Source of the DNA: Gemmatimonadaceae bacterium
GTDB taxonomy: Bacteria > Gemmatimonadota > Gemmatimonadetes > Gemmatimonadales > Gemmatimonadaceae
Reading direction: 5' to 3'
DNA: 64,000 nt
NCBI GenBank assembly: GCA_020851035.1
Contig: JADZDM010000021.1
Coordinates: 310,001 to 374,000 of the forward strand
Part shown: piece after piece, positions 8,596 to 17,493 of the stretch
Numbering within the stretch: the first letter of the stretch is position 1
Layout: every line of letters begins with the position of its first letter
Position numbers and translations under genes: made by a program
Notes under the pieces: model-generated
What the model was told of the DNA's origin: nothing
What the model saw: the letters and a program-made list of their open reading frames with translations, nothing else
Databases searched by the model: none

Positions 8596-11502
8596 GTGAC
8601 GACGCCCAATCTCCCTGGTGATCCTCCGCCGGAGAGCGCGGTCCGGCTCGCCGGGATCATCGCCGGCCGGTACGAGATCCAGCGGCAGATCGGCGAGGGG
8701 GGCATGGCCACCGTCTACCTCGCGCGCGACCTCAACCGCGACACCCTCGTCGCCCTCAAGGCCCCCCGGCCCGAGTTGGTGCTCCAGCTCGGTGGCGAAC
8801 GGTTCCTGCGCGAGATCCAGATCACCACGACGCTGCAGCACCCGCACATCGTGCCGGTGCTCGATGCCGGGAGTGACAACGGCGTCCCCTTCTACATCAT
8901 GCCGTACATCCAGGGCGAGACCCTCGAGCAGCGGCTGAAGCGCACCGGGCCGCTGCCGGTGCAGGAGGCGATCGCCCTCGCCGGTGACGTGCTCGACGGG
9001 CTCATGTACGCCCACCGTCTCGGCTTCGTGCACCGGGACGTGAAGCCGTCGAACGTCATGCTCTCCAACGGCCATGCGCAGCTCGCCGACTTCGGCATCG
9101 CCAAGGCGGTCGAGCGCACCGACAACCGGAAGCTCACCGAGTCGGGGTTCGCCCTCGGCACGGCCGAATACATGAGCCCCGAGCAGGCCGCAGGCGAGGC
9201 GCACCTCGATGGGCGCAGTGACCTCTACAGCCTGGGCTGCGTGATGTACGAGATGTGCGTCGGGGCACCGCCGTTCACCGCGCCCACCGCACGCGGCGTC
9301 ATGGCGCGGCACTTCGTGGACCCGGTGCCAAGCATCCGCACCGTGCGCGACACGGTGCCGGTGAAACTCGAGGCGGCGATCTTCACGGCGCTGGCCAAGA
9401 CGCCGGTGGACCGCTTCGCCGATGCCGAGGCGTTCAGGGCCGCACTGAAGGACCCGACGCTGCACGACGCCGTCGCCGTCACGGCCGGCCCGGCCGCGGT
9501 CCGGCGCGCACGCACCTGGAAGGCGGCCGTCATCGCCGGCACGATGGTGGCGGGCTTCTCCGCGTTCACGGTCTGGCGCACGGCCGCGTCGCCCGGCGGG
9601 TCGCTCGATGCCACCCGCGTGATGGTCTATCCCTTCGTGGCCGCCGAGGGGCTGGGCGGGGCGCGTTCGATGGGGGAAGACGTGGCGACGATCATCGGCA
9701 ACGCACTCGACGCTGCTGAGCCGCTGCGCTGGATCGACGGCTGGTCCGTCATGGACGAAGCCTCGCGCGCCGACATCCGCAGCTTCACACATGACAAGGC
9801 GCGCCGGCTGGCGCGCACGCGTCGCTGCGCAACCTTCGTGGAAGGCCGACTCACCCGGCACGGCGCCGACTCCGTGTCCGTGACGCTGTCGCTCTGGGAT
9901 GCGCGGGCCGACACGCTGCTCTCCACCGAGTCGGCCACCGGCGCAGCCGCCGACCCCTGGCGCCAGGGACTGCGCGCCGTGAGCCGCATCCTGCCGAAGC
10001 TGATCACCGGCTCCGACCCCCGGTTCGAGGCGGAGTGGAAGGATCGCCGGCCCGGTGCGGTCGCGAACTTCCTCCTCGGCGAGGCGGCCTACCGCCGTGC
10101 GCGCATGCCCGACGCGCTCGCACACTTCCGCAAGGCCGTCGGACTCGACTCCACCTTCGCACTCGCGGCGCTGCGCGGCGCGCAGGCAGCCAGCTGGGCA
10201 CACCGCAGCACCGAGGCGGCGTCGATGGTGCGCCTCGCCCTCGCGCAGCCGCTCCCGCCACGCTATCGCAACTTCGCACTCGGTGTCTCCGCCTACATCG
10301 ACGGCTGGGCCGATTCCGCCGCCACCTACCTCTCGTCGGCCATCGCGGCGGACAGCGAGATGACGGTGGCCTGGATGCAACTCGGTGAGACGTACGTCCA
10401 CCTGCTTCCGCTCCGCGGGAATCCCGACTCGCTGGCCGAGCGCGCCTTCGCCATGGCGCAACAGCGCGACTCGACGTCGGCGGCGATCCTGTTCCACCCG
10501 CTGCAGCACCGGCTCGTCACCGGCGACACGGCGGGCGCCACGCCGCTCATGGCTCGCTTCCTCGCCGCGCAACCGGACAGTGAGCTGCTGGGATCGCTGC
10601 TGATCGTGGACGCGTGCGTCCGTCGCGGCCCTGCGGGCGTGAACTGGACCGAGCGGGCACGGCGCCAGCCACTCGCGACCCTCGCCGCCGGCCGTGATCT
10701 GCTCGCCAGCGCGCGACCGGGCTGCGCGAAGGCGGCCTTCGACGCCATCCTCGCGGTGGACACGGGCAGCACGCCCGAGGCCGATCCGCGACGCTTTGCG
10801 GCCCTCATCGGCGTCCAGGCACTGGCGCTGCAGCGCAATGCACCCGACGCAGCCTCGAGCGCAATCGATGCGTTCGTCACCAGGTGGGGCGCCGGGAAGT
10901 CCATCTATCTCCTCGTCGCCCCGTACGCGCCGGCACTGCTGCCGCGCGCCGAGGCCATCGCGCAGGAAGACGAGGCGCAGTACGGCGCGGCGTATGCGCA
11001 GTACCCGTACCCGCGCCGGCTCTGGGAGCTCGGCGCGCTGGAGCTCGCGCGGGGACGGCCCGACATCGCCGCGCGCATCGCCACCGCGCTGCTGACGCGT
11101 GCGTTCCCCGAGGATTCGGCGTATGCGCGCGTGCGGGGAGCGTCACTGACCGCACTCGTGCAACTGGCCCGGGGCGACACGTCCGGAGCCGAGTCGGCGC
11201 TGAGGTCGCTGCTGGCGCGCAGCGCGCCCGCGTCGGAGCTGCAGTGGGAGGAACTCGCACCGCTCGGCGCGGAACGGCTGGCGCTGTCGCGGCTGCTTCT
11301 CGCGCGCAAGGCGTACGCGGAGGCGATCGACGTCGCGAGCGTGTTCGACTCGCGTGCGTCACTCATCTTCGCGCTCTACCTGCCGGCGAGCCTCGAGCTC
11401 CGGGCGGCGGCGGCGAAGTCGCTTGGCAATTCGATCTCCGAGTCGCATTATCGGAATCGACTGGCTGCGCTGCGCAATCCGCCGCAGGGCACCGGCTCGT
11501 AG
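8596..11502 (+). CDS. Transmembrane Ser/Thr protein kinase with extracytoplasmic TPR-like region
   Basis: The protein is about 968 residues. The GTG at 8596 is preferred because the 14 codons before it (open back to 8554) look non-coding. The cytoplasmic Hanks-type kinase has the glycine loop IGEGGMATVY (32-41), ATP Lys in VALK (about 55), HRDVKPSN (146-153), DFG (165-167) and GTAEYMSPEQA, so all catalytic residues are present. A juxtamembrane Ala/Arg segment leads to one membrane helix (about 308-328, AAVIAGTMVAGFSAF). The rest carries an adenylate-cyclase-associated-type beta/alpha sensor region, then helical TPR-like repeats (AVGLDSTFALAALRGAQAA). This layout is common in Gemmatimonadota and Acidobacteriota. 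The next three genes (basic repeat protein and two caspase-like peptidases) run in the same direction with short gaps, so they may be co-regulated or be substrates. Confidence 0.9.
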   Translation: MTTPNLPGDPPPESAVRLAGIIAGRYEIQRQIGEGGMATVYLARDLNRDTLVALKAPRPELVLQLGGERFLREIQITTTLQHPHIVPVLDAGSDNGVPFYIMPYIQGETLEQRLKRTGPLPVQEAIALAGDVLDGLMYAHRLGFVHRDVKPSNVMLSNGHAQLADFGIAKAVERTDNRKLTESGFALGTAEYMSPEQAAGEAHLDGRSDLYSLGCVMYEMCVGAPPFTAPTARGVMARHFVDPVPSIRTVRDTVPVKLEAAIFTALAKTPVDRFADAEAFRAALKDPTLHDAVAVTAGPAAVRRARTWKAAVIAGTMVAGFSAFTVWRTAASPGGSLDATRVMVYPFVAAEGLGGARSMGEDVATIIGNALDAAEPLRWIDGWSVMDEASRADIRSFTHDKARRLARTRRCATFVEGRLTRHGADSVSVTLSLWDARADTLLSTESATGAAADPWRQGLRAVSRILPKLITGSDPRFEAEWKDRRPGAVANFLLGEAAYRRARMPDALAHFRKAVGLDSTFALAALRGAQAASWAHRSTEAASMVRLALAQPLPPRYRNFALGVSAYIDGWADSAATYLSSAIAADSEMTVAWMQLGETYVHLLPLRGNPDSLAERAFAMAQQRDSTSAAILFHPLQHRLVTGDTAGATPLMARFLAAQPDSELLGSLLIVDACVRRGPAGVNWTERARRQPLATLAAGRDLLASARPGCAKAAFDAILAVDTGSTPEADPRRFAALIGVQALALQRNAPDAASSAIDAFVTRWGAGKSIYLLVAPYAPALLPRAEAIAQEDEAQYGAAYAQYPYPRRLWELGALELARGRPDIAARIATALLTRAFPEDSAYARVRGASLTALVQLARGDTSGAESALRSLLARSAPASELQWEELAPLGAERLALSRLLLARKAYAEAIDVASVFDSRASLIFALYLPASLELRAAAAKSLGNSISESHYRNRLAALRNPPQGTGS

Positions 11503-11530
11503 TTCCCTCTCCTCCCCCGAGGGTTTTCGC

Positions 11531-11959
11531 ATGGCGATCGCACGCGCAGGCGCACCAACCAGCAAGGGGCGTGGTCGGGACACCACCGCCGCACCCGCAC
11601 CGAACAAGGGGGCCGGTCGGGACACCACCGCCGCACCCGCGCCGAACAAGGGACGCGGTCGGGACACCACCGCCGCACCCGCACCGAACAAGGGACGCGG
11701 TCGGGACACCACTGCCGCACCCGCACCGAACAAGGGACGCGGTCGGGACACCACCGCCGCACCCGCGCCGAACAAGGGGCGCGGTCGGGACACCACCGCC
11801 GCACCCGCACCGAACAAGGGGGCCGGTCGGGACACCACCGCCGCACCCGCGCCGAACAAGGGGGCCGGTCGCGGCGGCGCGACGGCGCCTGCGAAGAAGG
11901 CGCCTGCCCGGAAGGCCGCCGCGAAGACGGTCCCGAAGCAGGCCGGCACTCGGAAGTAG
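11531..11959 (+). CDS. Small basic protein made of 14-residue repeats (histone H1/AlgP-like)
   Basis: The protein is 142 residues from the ATG at 11531. After MAIARAGAPTSKG come seven near-perfect copies of GRDTTAAPAPNKG(R/A), then a Lys/Ala-rich tail (KKAPARKAAAKTVPKQAG). There is no signal peptide or hydrophobic stretch. The combination of Ala, Pro, Lys, Arg and Thr in a disordered repeat is like bacterial histone H1-like and AlgP-type nucleoid proteins. The paired Thr residues in each repeat would be potential phosphorylation sites for the upstream kinase, though that is only inference. The repeats are tandem DNA duplications, so copy number may vary between strains. The gene is 28 bases after the kinase and 46 bases before the first caspase. 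Confidence 0.7.
   Translation: MAIARAGAPTSKGRGRDTTAAPAPNKGAGRDTTAAPAPNKGRGRDTTAAPAPNKGRGRDTTAAPAPNKGRGRDTTAAPAPNKGRGRDTTAAPAPNKGAGRDTTAAPAPNKGAGRGGATAPAKKAPARKAAAKTVPKQAGTRK
11577..11870 (+). repeat. Seven 42-bp tandem repeats inside the basic protein gene
   Basis: The unit starts GGGACACCACCGCCGCACCC and ends AAGGG(A/G)CGCGGTC or AAGGGGGCCGGTC. Seven units run without interruption, differing only at a few synonymous sites and at one Arg/Ala codon. Being a multiple of three, copy changes keep the frame. Confidence 0.95.
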
Positions 11960-12005
11960 CGGGAGCGCGCGACCGTCATCACCCACAACCCGGTACACGC
12001 AGACG

Positions 12006-15000
12006 ATGCCAACTGAACCATCCGGCAGCGTGCGCCGCGCGTTGCTGGTCGGGATCAACGCCTACTCGAACCGGCCCCTCGGCGGCTGCATCGCCGACGC
12101 CGAGCTGGTGGCGACCGTGCTGCAGGAGCGCTTCGCCTTCGAGCGGGCGAACGTCACGCTGCTCCGCGATCGCGAGGCCTCGCGGGAGGGCCTGCTCGCC
12201 GCCCTCGACACCCTCATCGACGCCACGCGCGACGGTGACACGGCGTTCGTCTACTACGCCGGCCACGGCGCGCTCGCCCCGAGCCCAGACCTGAGCGAGG
12301 CCAGTGGCTCGGAGAGCACGTTCTGCGTCTGCGAGGATCCGCGGGAGGACATCTACGACGACGAGTTCGGGGCACGGCTCACAGCCCTCGCCCGCCGCAC
12401 GAGGCACACCGTCGTCGTCGCCGACTGCTGTCACTCGGGCACGATCGCACGCGATGCCGGCCGCGGCACGGCCCGGAGCACCACACCCGTCCCGCCCGGA
12501 CCGCGCGCAGCGAAGGACTATGGCCGCCACGCCGCGACCGACGAGTCCGCGCGCGCCGCCGCGCGGTACGTGCTGATCGCCGGCTCGCGCGACGACGAGG
12601 AATCGAAGGAGGTGGATGTCGCGGGCGACGGCAGCATCACCCACGGCGCCCTCACCTGGGCACTCACGCGTGAACTGATGGCCTGCGCGCCGGGCACCAC
12701 CTGGCGTGACGTGTTCCAGCGCGTCGCCGCCGCCGTCACCGGGAACAACCCGGCGCAGCATCCGCAGCTCGAGGGCGATGCGGATCTGGAGATCTTCGGG
12801 GTACGCACATCCCCCGGTCTGCCGTCCGTCCCTGTGCTGGAGCGCAGCACCCGGCAGGTGCTGCTCGGCGGCGGTGCCATCCACGGGCTCACGGTCGGGT
12901 CGCAGCACCGGATCTTCCCGCAGGGCACCAGGGCCGGTGACGCGGTCGAGCCGCTCGGCACGGTCGAGGTGACGCGCGTGACCGGCATCACGGCGCGTGC
13001 CCGCATCACCGGCGAGGCAGCCGACGGCGCCATCGTGGCCGGCACCCGCGCCGCCCCGATGTCGGCCACCACCGTCGCCCAGGTGCTGGCGCTCACCAAC
13101 ACCGCCCCGGAGAGCCGGATGGCGGGCGGCGTCACACTCGAACTGCTGCGCAGCGACGACGGCAGGACCTTCACACCGGCGCGGGCCGATAGCAGGCGCG
13201 GCATGCCCGTGCTCGAGACCGGGGACAACTTCACGCTCCGGATCACCAGCACGCTGCAGGATGCCGTCTTCGTGAACCTGTTCGCGTTCAACCCCGAGGG
13301 GGGGATCGACGCGCTCACGCCAGGCGCCGCGAACCAGCTCGCCGCCGGCGGCACCTGGGACCTGTCCGAGGCGCTCGGTGGCGGCTTCGACGTGACATGG
13401 ACTGGCGACGATGCCGTGCAGTCGTTCAAGCTCTTCGCGTCGAAGGAGCAGGTGGACCTCTCGGGGCTCACGCGCCTCGACCATCCCACGCGCGGTGAGG
13501 CGTTCACGGGCCATGTCAGCGCCACTGACTGGACCACCGTCACGCTCACGACGACGCTCCGTCGCCGCATCGCGCTCGACGGCCGGGGAGCGGCCGATGT
13601 CGCGGGTGCCACGGTGACCGCACGCGGCATGACCGGCACCATCAGGGGCCTTGGCTCGGCACCGGACGTGGCCGCCATCACCGCGCCCGATTCGCCCCTG
13701 GCGCGGGCGCTGGCGACACATGGCGCCATCACGCAGCAGTCACTGGTGCTCACCGACGCCGCCGCCACGCCGGCCGCGCGCGACGGCACCGCCACGCCGC
13801 CGCAGCTCACGGTGCAGGTGCCCGACCCGGGCGAGGGCTACGCGCAAGTCGCGATGGTGACCGACGCCTCGGGCCTCGTCTCTTGGCACTTCGCGCCGGA
13901 CCGCGACGCGGCCCCGGCCACGCGCGATGGCAGCGTGCCCACGCTGCGCACCCGCACCTTCACCTTCGACGCCACGCCGTCCAGCGCGCCCGGTGACTCA
14001 CCCGCGAGTCGCGGCGTGCTGCTGGCACTCGGCCAGAAGCTGATCAACATCTACGCCTTCCCGCTCGGGAAGGCGGTCGTCGCCTACGCCGCCAGCACCG
14101 TCGGCGAGCGCATCGAGCTGGATCGCACGCCGTATCGCGTGCGCACCTTCCAGCCCACCGACTACGCGACCGGTGAGGCGCGGGAGTTCGCGACCGCCGA
14201 CTGGGAAGCCCTCGGCCGCGGCCGTGCCCTGCTGATGATCCATGGCACCAACAGCCGCACGCACACCGCGTTCGGCGGCCTGCCGCGCGAGTTCGTGGAG
14301 GCGATGCACGTGAAGTACGAGGGACGCGTGTTCGCCTTCGACCACCCCACGCTCACCCACTCGCCGCGGCAGAACGTCGAGACGCTGCTCTCGCTGATCC
14401 CCGATGGCCTGCAGCTCGACGTGGACATCATCTGCCACTCCCGCGGTGGCCTCGTCAGCCGCGTGCTGGCCGAGCGGCAGGACGCGCTCGACCTCGGCAC
14501 GCGGGGCATCCGCGTGGGCGCGATCGTGTTCGTCGGCTCGCCGAACGCCGGCACCGCGATGGCCGACGAGGCATGCATCGGCGACTTCCTCGACACCTGC
14601 ACCAACCTGCTGAACCTCGTGCCCACCAACGGCGTCACCGATGCCCTCGGGCTCGTGCTGACCGGCGTGAAGCTGGTGGCCACCGGGCTCTGGTCCGGGC
14701 TCGCGGGGCTGCGCGCCATGCAGCCGTCCGGCGACTTCGGCACCTGGCTCGCCGAGGGCACGCAGGGCCACGACACGAAGTACTACGCGCTCGCCTCCGA
14801 CTTCTCCAGCGCGCGGGGCGGTGCGCTCGGGGTGCTCGCCGAGAAACTCGCCGGTCGCGTGTTCAAGGGCGCACGCAACGACCTCGTGGTGCCCACCGAC
14901 GGCGTCTACGCTGCGAACGGCTCGCGCTTCTTCCCCATCGACGGGCAGGTCGTCTTCAGCGACGAGGATGGCGTGCCGCACACCGGGTTCTTCCAGTTCC

Positions 15001-15038
15001 CGCGCACGACGGCGCAGATCACCACCTGGCTGGCCTGA
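12006..15038 (+). CDS. Caspase-like peptidase (C14) fused to DUF4384-like and C-terminal lipase-like alpha/beta hydrolase domains
   Basis: The protein is 1010 residues from the ATG at 12006; the frame is open far upstream only because the GC-rich repeat gene has no stops in that phase. Domain 1 (about 5-275) is a caspase-like fold: ALLVGINAYSNRPLGGCIAD, catalytic His in YYAGHGA (His 87) and Cys in DCCHSGT (Cys 142). It is followed by a beta-domain (LLGGGAIHGLTVG...LGTVEVTRV) and a DUF4384-like domain (NFTLRITSTLQDAVFVNLFA). The last about 290 residues are an alpha/beta hydrolase: LLMIHGTNSRTHTAF (oxyanion hole), CHSRGGLVSR (Ser 812) and NDLVVPTDGVY. No signal peptide or membrane helix is evident. 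The paralogue at 15088 has the same first three parts but not the hydrolase. A protease-activated lipase is an attractive inference. Confidence 0.85.
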   Translation: MPTEPSGSVRRALLVGINAYSNRPLGGCIADAELVATVLQERFAFERANVTLLRDREASREGLLAALDTLIDATRDGDTAFVYYAGHGALAPSPDLSEASGSESTFCVCEDPREDIYDDEFGARLTALARRTRHTVVVADCCHSGTIARDAGRGTARSTTPVPPGPRAAKDYGRHAATDESARAAARYVLIAGSRDDEESKEVDVAGDGSITHGALTWALTRELMACAPGTTWRDVFQRVAAAVTGNNPAQHPQLEGDADLEIFGVRTSPGLPSVPVLERSTRQVLLGGGAIHGLTVGSQHRIFPQGTRAGDAVEPLGTVEVTRVTGITARARITGEAADGAIVAGTRAAPMSATTVAQVLALTNTAPESRMAGGVTLELLRSDDGRTFTPARADSRRGMPVLETGDNFTLRITSTLQDAVFVNLFAFNPEGGIDALTPGAANQLAAGGTWDLSEALGGGFDVTWTGDDAVQSFKLFASKEQVDLSGLTRLDHPTRGEAFTGHVSATDWTTVTLTTTLRRRIALDGRGAADVAGATVTARGMTGTIRGLGSAPDVAAITAPDSPLARALATHGAITQQSLVLTDAAATPAARDGTATPPQLTVQVPDPGEGYAQVAMVTDASGLVSWHFAPDRDAAPATRDGSVPTLRTRTFTFDATPSSAPGDSPASRGVLLALGQKLINIYAFPLGKAVVAYAASTVGERIELDRTPYRVRTFQPTDYATGEAREFATADWEALGRGRALLMIHGTNSRTHTAFGGLPREFVEAMHVKYEGRVFAFDHPTLTHSPRQNVETLLSLIPDGLQLDVDIICHSRGGLVSRVLAERQDALDLGTRGIRVGAIVFVGSPNAGTAMADEACIGDFLDTCTNLLNLVPTNGVTDALGLVLTGVKLVATGLWSGLAGLRAMQPSGDFGTWLAEGTQGHDTKYYALASDFSSARGGALGVLAEKLAGRVFKGARNDLVVPTDGVYAANGSRFFPIDGQVVFSDEDGVPHTGFFQFPRTTAQITTWLA

Positions 15039-15087
15039 CGGCCTCCTTCATCACGCGGCCGCCCGGTCGCCTGTCCCGCGGACGACC

Positions 15088-17028
15088 ATGCCACGCATCC
15101 ACGCGCTGCTGGTGGGCATCAACGAGTACACCGCGATCTCGCCGCTGCACGGCTGCGTGGCGGACATCGAGTCGGTCGAGGCGCTGCTGCGCTCGCGCAT
15201 CACGGCACCCGACGGGCTGGCACTGCAGGTGCTGCGCAACGCCGAGGCCACCCGCGCGGCGATCATCGCCGGCTTCACCGCGCACCTCGGCCAGGCGGGT
15301 CCGGGAGACATCGCCCTGTTCTATTTCTGTGGCCACGGCTCGGACGAGGCGAGCCCCGAGGAATGGCGCGGGCTCGCGATCGGCGGCAGGAACCAGACCA
15401 TCGTGCCGGTGGATGCACGCGTGGGTGACACGTTCGACATCGCCGACAAGGAACTCAGCGCGCTGATTCACGGGGTGGCCGCGACGGGTGCACAGGTGGT
15501 GGTCGTGCTCGACTCGTGCCACTCCGGCGACGCGACGCGCAGCGGCGGCGATGGCGCGGCGGTGGCGGTGGGCGACAACGGCGTGCCCCGGATGACGGCC
15601 GCCGCGACCGGTCGCACGCGCACGCTGGCCGACTACCACGAGGCGGCACGCACGCTCTACGATCCCGCGCTCCTCGCGTCGGGGCAGCAGCCCGCACCGG
15701 CCCACATCGCGATTGCGGCGTGCAGGGACGACCAGCTCGCGAAGGAGTTTCCCGTGAGTCCACCGCCCCGGCGGGGTGTGTTCACCATGGCGTTCGTCGA
15801 GGCGGTGACGGCGCTGGGACCGACGGCGACCTACGCCGACCTGATCACCGTGATCCGCGCGCGGGTCCGCGCGAACGCGAAGGACCAGGTGCCGAACATC
15901 ACCGTCTCCGGCACCGCCAGCGCCGCCACGCTGTTCCTGGGTGGCACCGCCGGACGCATCGAGCTCACGCTCGACCATGCGGACGGGACCTGGTGGCTGT
16001 CATCCGGCGCCATCGATGGCATCGTGGCGCCGGCGGGCGGTGCCGGTGGCACGACGATCGACATCCATCCGCGCGGCTCACTGGTGGGTGGACGGCCGAG
16101 CGTGTCGCCGCTCGCCACCGGCACGGTGACCAGCGTGGACGTGCACCGGTCCGCCATCACGGTGGGCGGCAGCGCCGCCGCACTCGACACCGGCACGCAG
16201 TACCACTGCACGATCAGCGCGATGACGCCGCCGGCGCTGCAGGTGACGGTCGCCGGTCCCGATACGGCCGGCGTCGCCGCCGTGCGCAGCGCGCTCACCG
16301 GCGCGGCGGGCCGGTCTGCGCTGGTGGAACGGGCCGATGGCCACCCGACCGCTGTGACGGTGCAGGTGGAGGGTGGAACGGCGCGCCTGCACGGCGCCGA
16401 CGGCACGCCCCTGTCGGGAGCCGAGGTCGCGGTGGATGCGACCGGGCTCGCGCGGCTCACCAACGCGTGCACACACCTCGCCCGCTGGCACGGCACGCGG
16501 GACCGCAGCGCACCCGGCTCGACATTCAACGACACCGTGCTGATCGAGGTGCTGCCGGCGCTGCCCGGCGAGACGACCCTGCGCGCCGGCCAGGCGCCGC
16601 TCGAGCCGGGCCTGGAAGGCATCGCGCTGTCCTACGCCGGCGATGCACCGCCGCGCGTGCAGTTCCGGCTGCGCAACACATCGAACGCCAGGCTGTACGT
16701 CGCGCTGTACGACCTCACGGACCGGTTCGCGTGTCGCGTGATGTTCGATGGCTGGCTGGCCGCCGGCGACATCAGGCAGGTGTACGCGAAGCCCACGACC
16801 ATCTCCATCCCCGAGGGCCGCGAGACCTGCGTCGACCTGCTCAAGCTCTTCGCCGCGAAGGACGACTTCCTGCCGCACACGCTCCTGCTGCCGGACCTCT
16901 TCGCGCCGGAGAGCAAGCCACCGAAGCCGGGCTCCACCCTCGCCACGCGCGCGCCGTTCACGCTGCGCGTGGCCACGGACACCTCCGTCTGGGGCACCAC
17001 GATGCTGCGCATGGTGACCCGCCGCTGA
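15088..17028 (+). CDS. Caspase family peptidase (C14) with DUF4384-like C-terminus
   Basis: The protein is 646 residues from the ATG at 15088, 49 bases after the caspase-lipase gene; a longer open frame upstream overlaps that gene and is not used. The N-terminal caspase-like domain has IHALLVGINEYTAISPLHGC, the His loop YFCGHGSDE (His 83) and the Cys loop LDSCHSGDA (Cys 144), so the catalytic dyad is intact. A middle beta-domain (WWLSSGAIDGI...TGTVTSVDVH) matches its neighbour in layout, and the end (VQFRLRNTSNARLYVALYDL) looks like a DUF4384 domain, which often accompanies bacterial caspases. No signal peptide is seen. The pair is most simply a duplication, after which one copy gained or lost the hydrolase domain. 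Bacterial caspase-like proteins act in controlled cell death or protein maturation; the target is unknown. Confidence 0.85.
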   Translation: MPRIHALLVGINEYTAISPLHGCVADIESVEALLRSRITAPDGLALQVLRNAEATRAAIIAGFTAHLGQAGPGDIALFYFCGHGSDEASPEEWRGLAIGGRNQTIVPVDARVGDTFDIADKELSALIHGVAATGAQVVVVLDSCHSGDATRSGGDGAAVAVGDNGVPRMTAAATGRTRTLADYHEAARTLYDPALLASGQQPAPAHIAIAACRDDQLAKEFPVSPPPRRGVFTMAFVEAVTALGPTATYADLITVIRARVRANAKDQVPNITVSGTASAATLFLGGTAGRIELTLDHADGTWWLSSGAIDGIVAPAGGAGGTTIDIHPRGSLVGGRPSVSPLATGTVTSVDVHRSAITVGGSAAALDTGTQYHCTISAMTPPALQVTVAGPDTAGVAAVRSALTGAAGRSALVERADGHPTAVTVQVEGGTARLHGADGTPLSGAEVAVDATGLARLTNACTHLARWHGTRDRSAPGSTFNDTVLIEVLPALPGETTLRAGQAPLEPGLEGIALSYAGDAPPRVQFRLRNTSNARLYVALYDLTDRFACRVMFDGWLAAGDIRQVYAKPTTISIPEGRETCVDLLKLFAAKDDFLPHTLLLPDLFAPESKPPKPGSTLATRAPFTLRVATDTSVWGTTMLRMVTRR

Positions 17029-17042
17029 CGCGCGGCGGTGGT

Positions 17043-17078
17043 CGTCAGGCCGTGATCGTCAGGCCGTGATCGTCAGGC
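17043..17078. repeat. 14-bp direct repeat at a gene end
   Basis: CGTCAGGCCGTGAT occurs twice in tandem and then partly a third time, running into the stop codon of the VOC gene. It looks like slippage duplication of the 3' end of that gene. Confidence 0.7.
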
Positions 17079-17465
17079 GGTGACCTCGACCCGGTTGCCA
17101 TCCGGGTCCAGGACCACGCTCTCGTAGTACCCATCACCGGTCCGCCGCGGCCCGTCCACCACCGGCACGCCGTCGCCGTGCATCCGCGCCGTCAGCGCAT
17201 CCACCGCCGCCTCGCTGCCCACCGAGACGGCAAGGTGCGCAATCCCCAGCCGCTGCGCCCCGGGCACCGCCGCCACCAGGTCCAGCGTCGTGGTGGTCAT
17301 GATCTCCAGCCGCGCCCCGCCATCGGTGAACACCAGGAACCGCGACGCGAACCCCTTCGCGTCGTTCCGGTACAACACACCGGCCTCGGCGCCGAAGTAC
17401 GTCACATAGAACTTCGCGCTGCGATCGAGATCTTCGGTCCAGAGTGCCACATGCTCAATGCGCAC
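17073..17465 (-). CDS. VOC (glyoxalase/bleomycin-resistance/dioxygenase) family protein
   Basis: The protein is 130 residues, the usual size for a single two-module VOC protein. It starts MRIEHVALWTEDLDRSAKFY, with the first metal ligand at His 5. The later ligands expected for glyoxalase I fold proteins are visible as Glu in ARLEIM, His in GIAHLAVSVG and Glu in the terminal DPDGNRVEV. It could be a lactoylglutathione lyase-like isomerase or a resistance-type binder. The complete set of four ligands favours a metal-dependent enzyme. No signal peptide. It is not clearly linked to a neighbour: the convergent caspase gene ends 45 bases away and a repeat element lies upstream. Confidence 0.85.
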   Translation of the reverse strand: MRIEHVALWTEDLDRSAKFYVTYFGAEAGVLYRNDAKGFASRFLVFTDGGARLEIMTTTTLDLVAAVPGAQRLGIAHLAVSVGSEAAVDALTARMHGDGVPVVDGPRRTGDGYYESVVLDPDGNRVEVTA

Positions 17466-17493
17466 ACGTCCTCGTTCGGTGATGGTTCAGTGT

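Noticed and set aside
8422-10572. Minus-strand frame of 716 residues opposite the kinase
   Set aside because: Shadow of the kinase gene; no family pattern.
11577-11870. Possible CRISPR or regulatory repeat
   Set aside because: Units are contiguous, 42 bp, in frame and translated; simple coding tandem repeat.
10884-12005. Extension of the caspase-lipase frame upstream through the repeat gene and into the kinase gene
   Set aside because: The frame is open only because of GC-rich composition; it overlaps two real genes in another phase and codes Pro/Arg/His-rich repeats. The ATG at 12006 begins the C14 domain.
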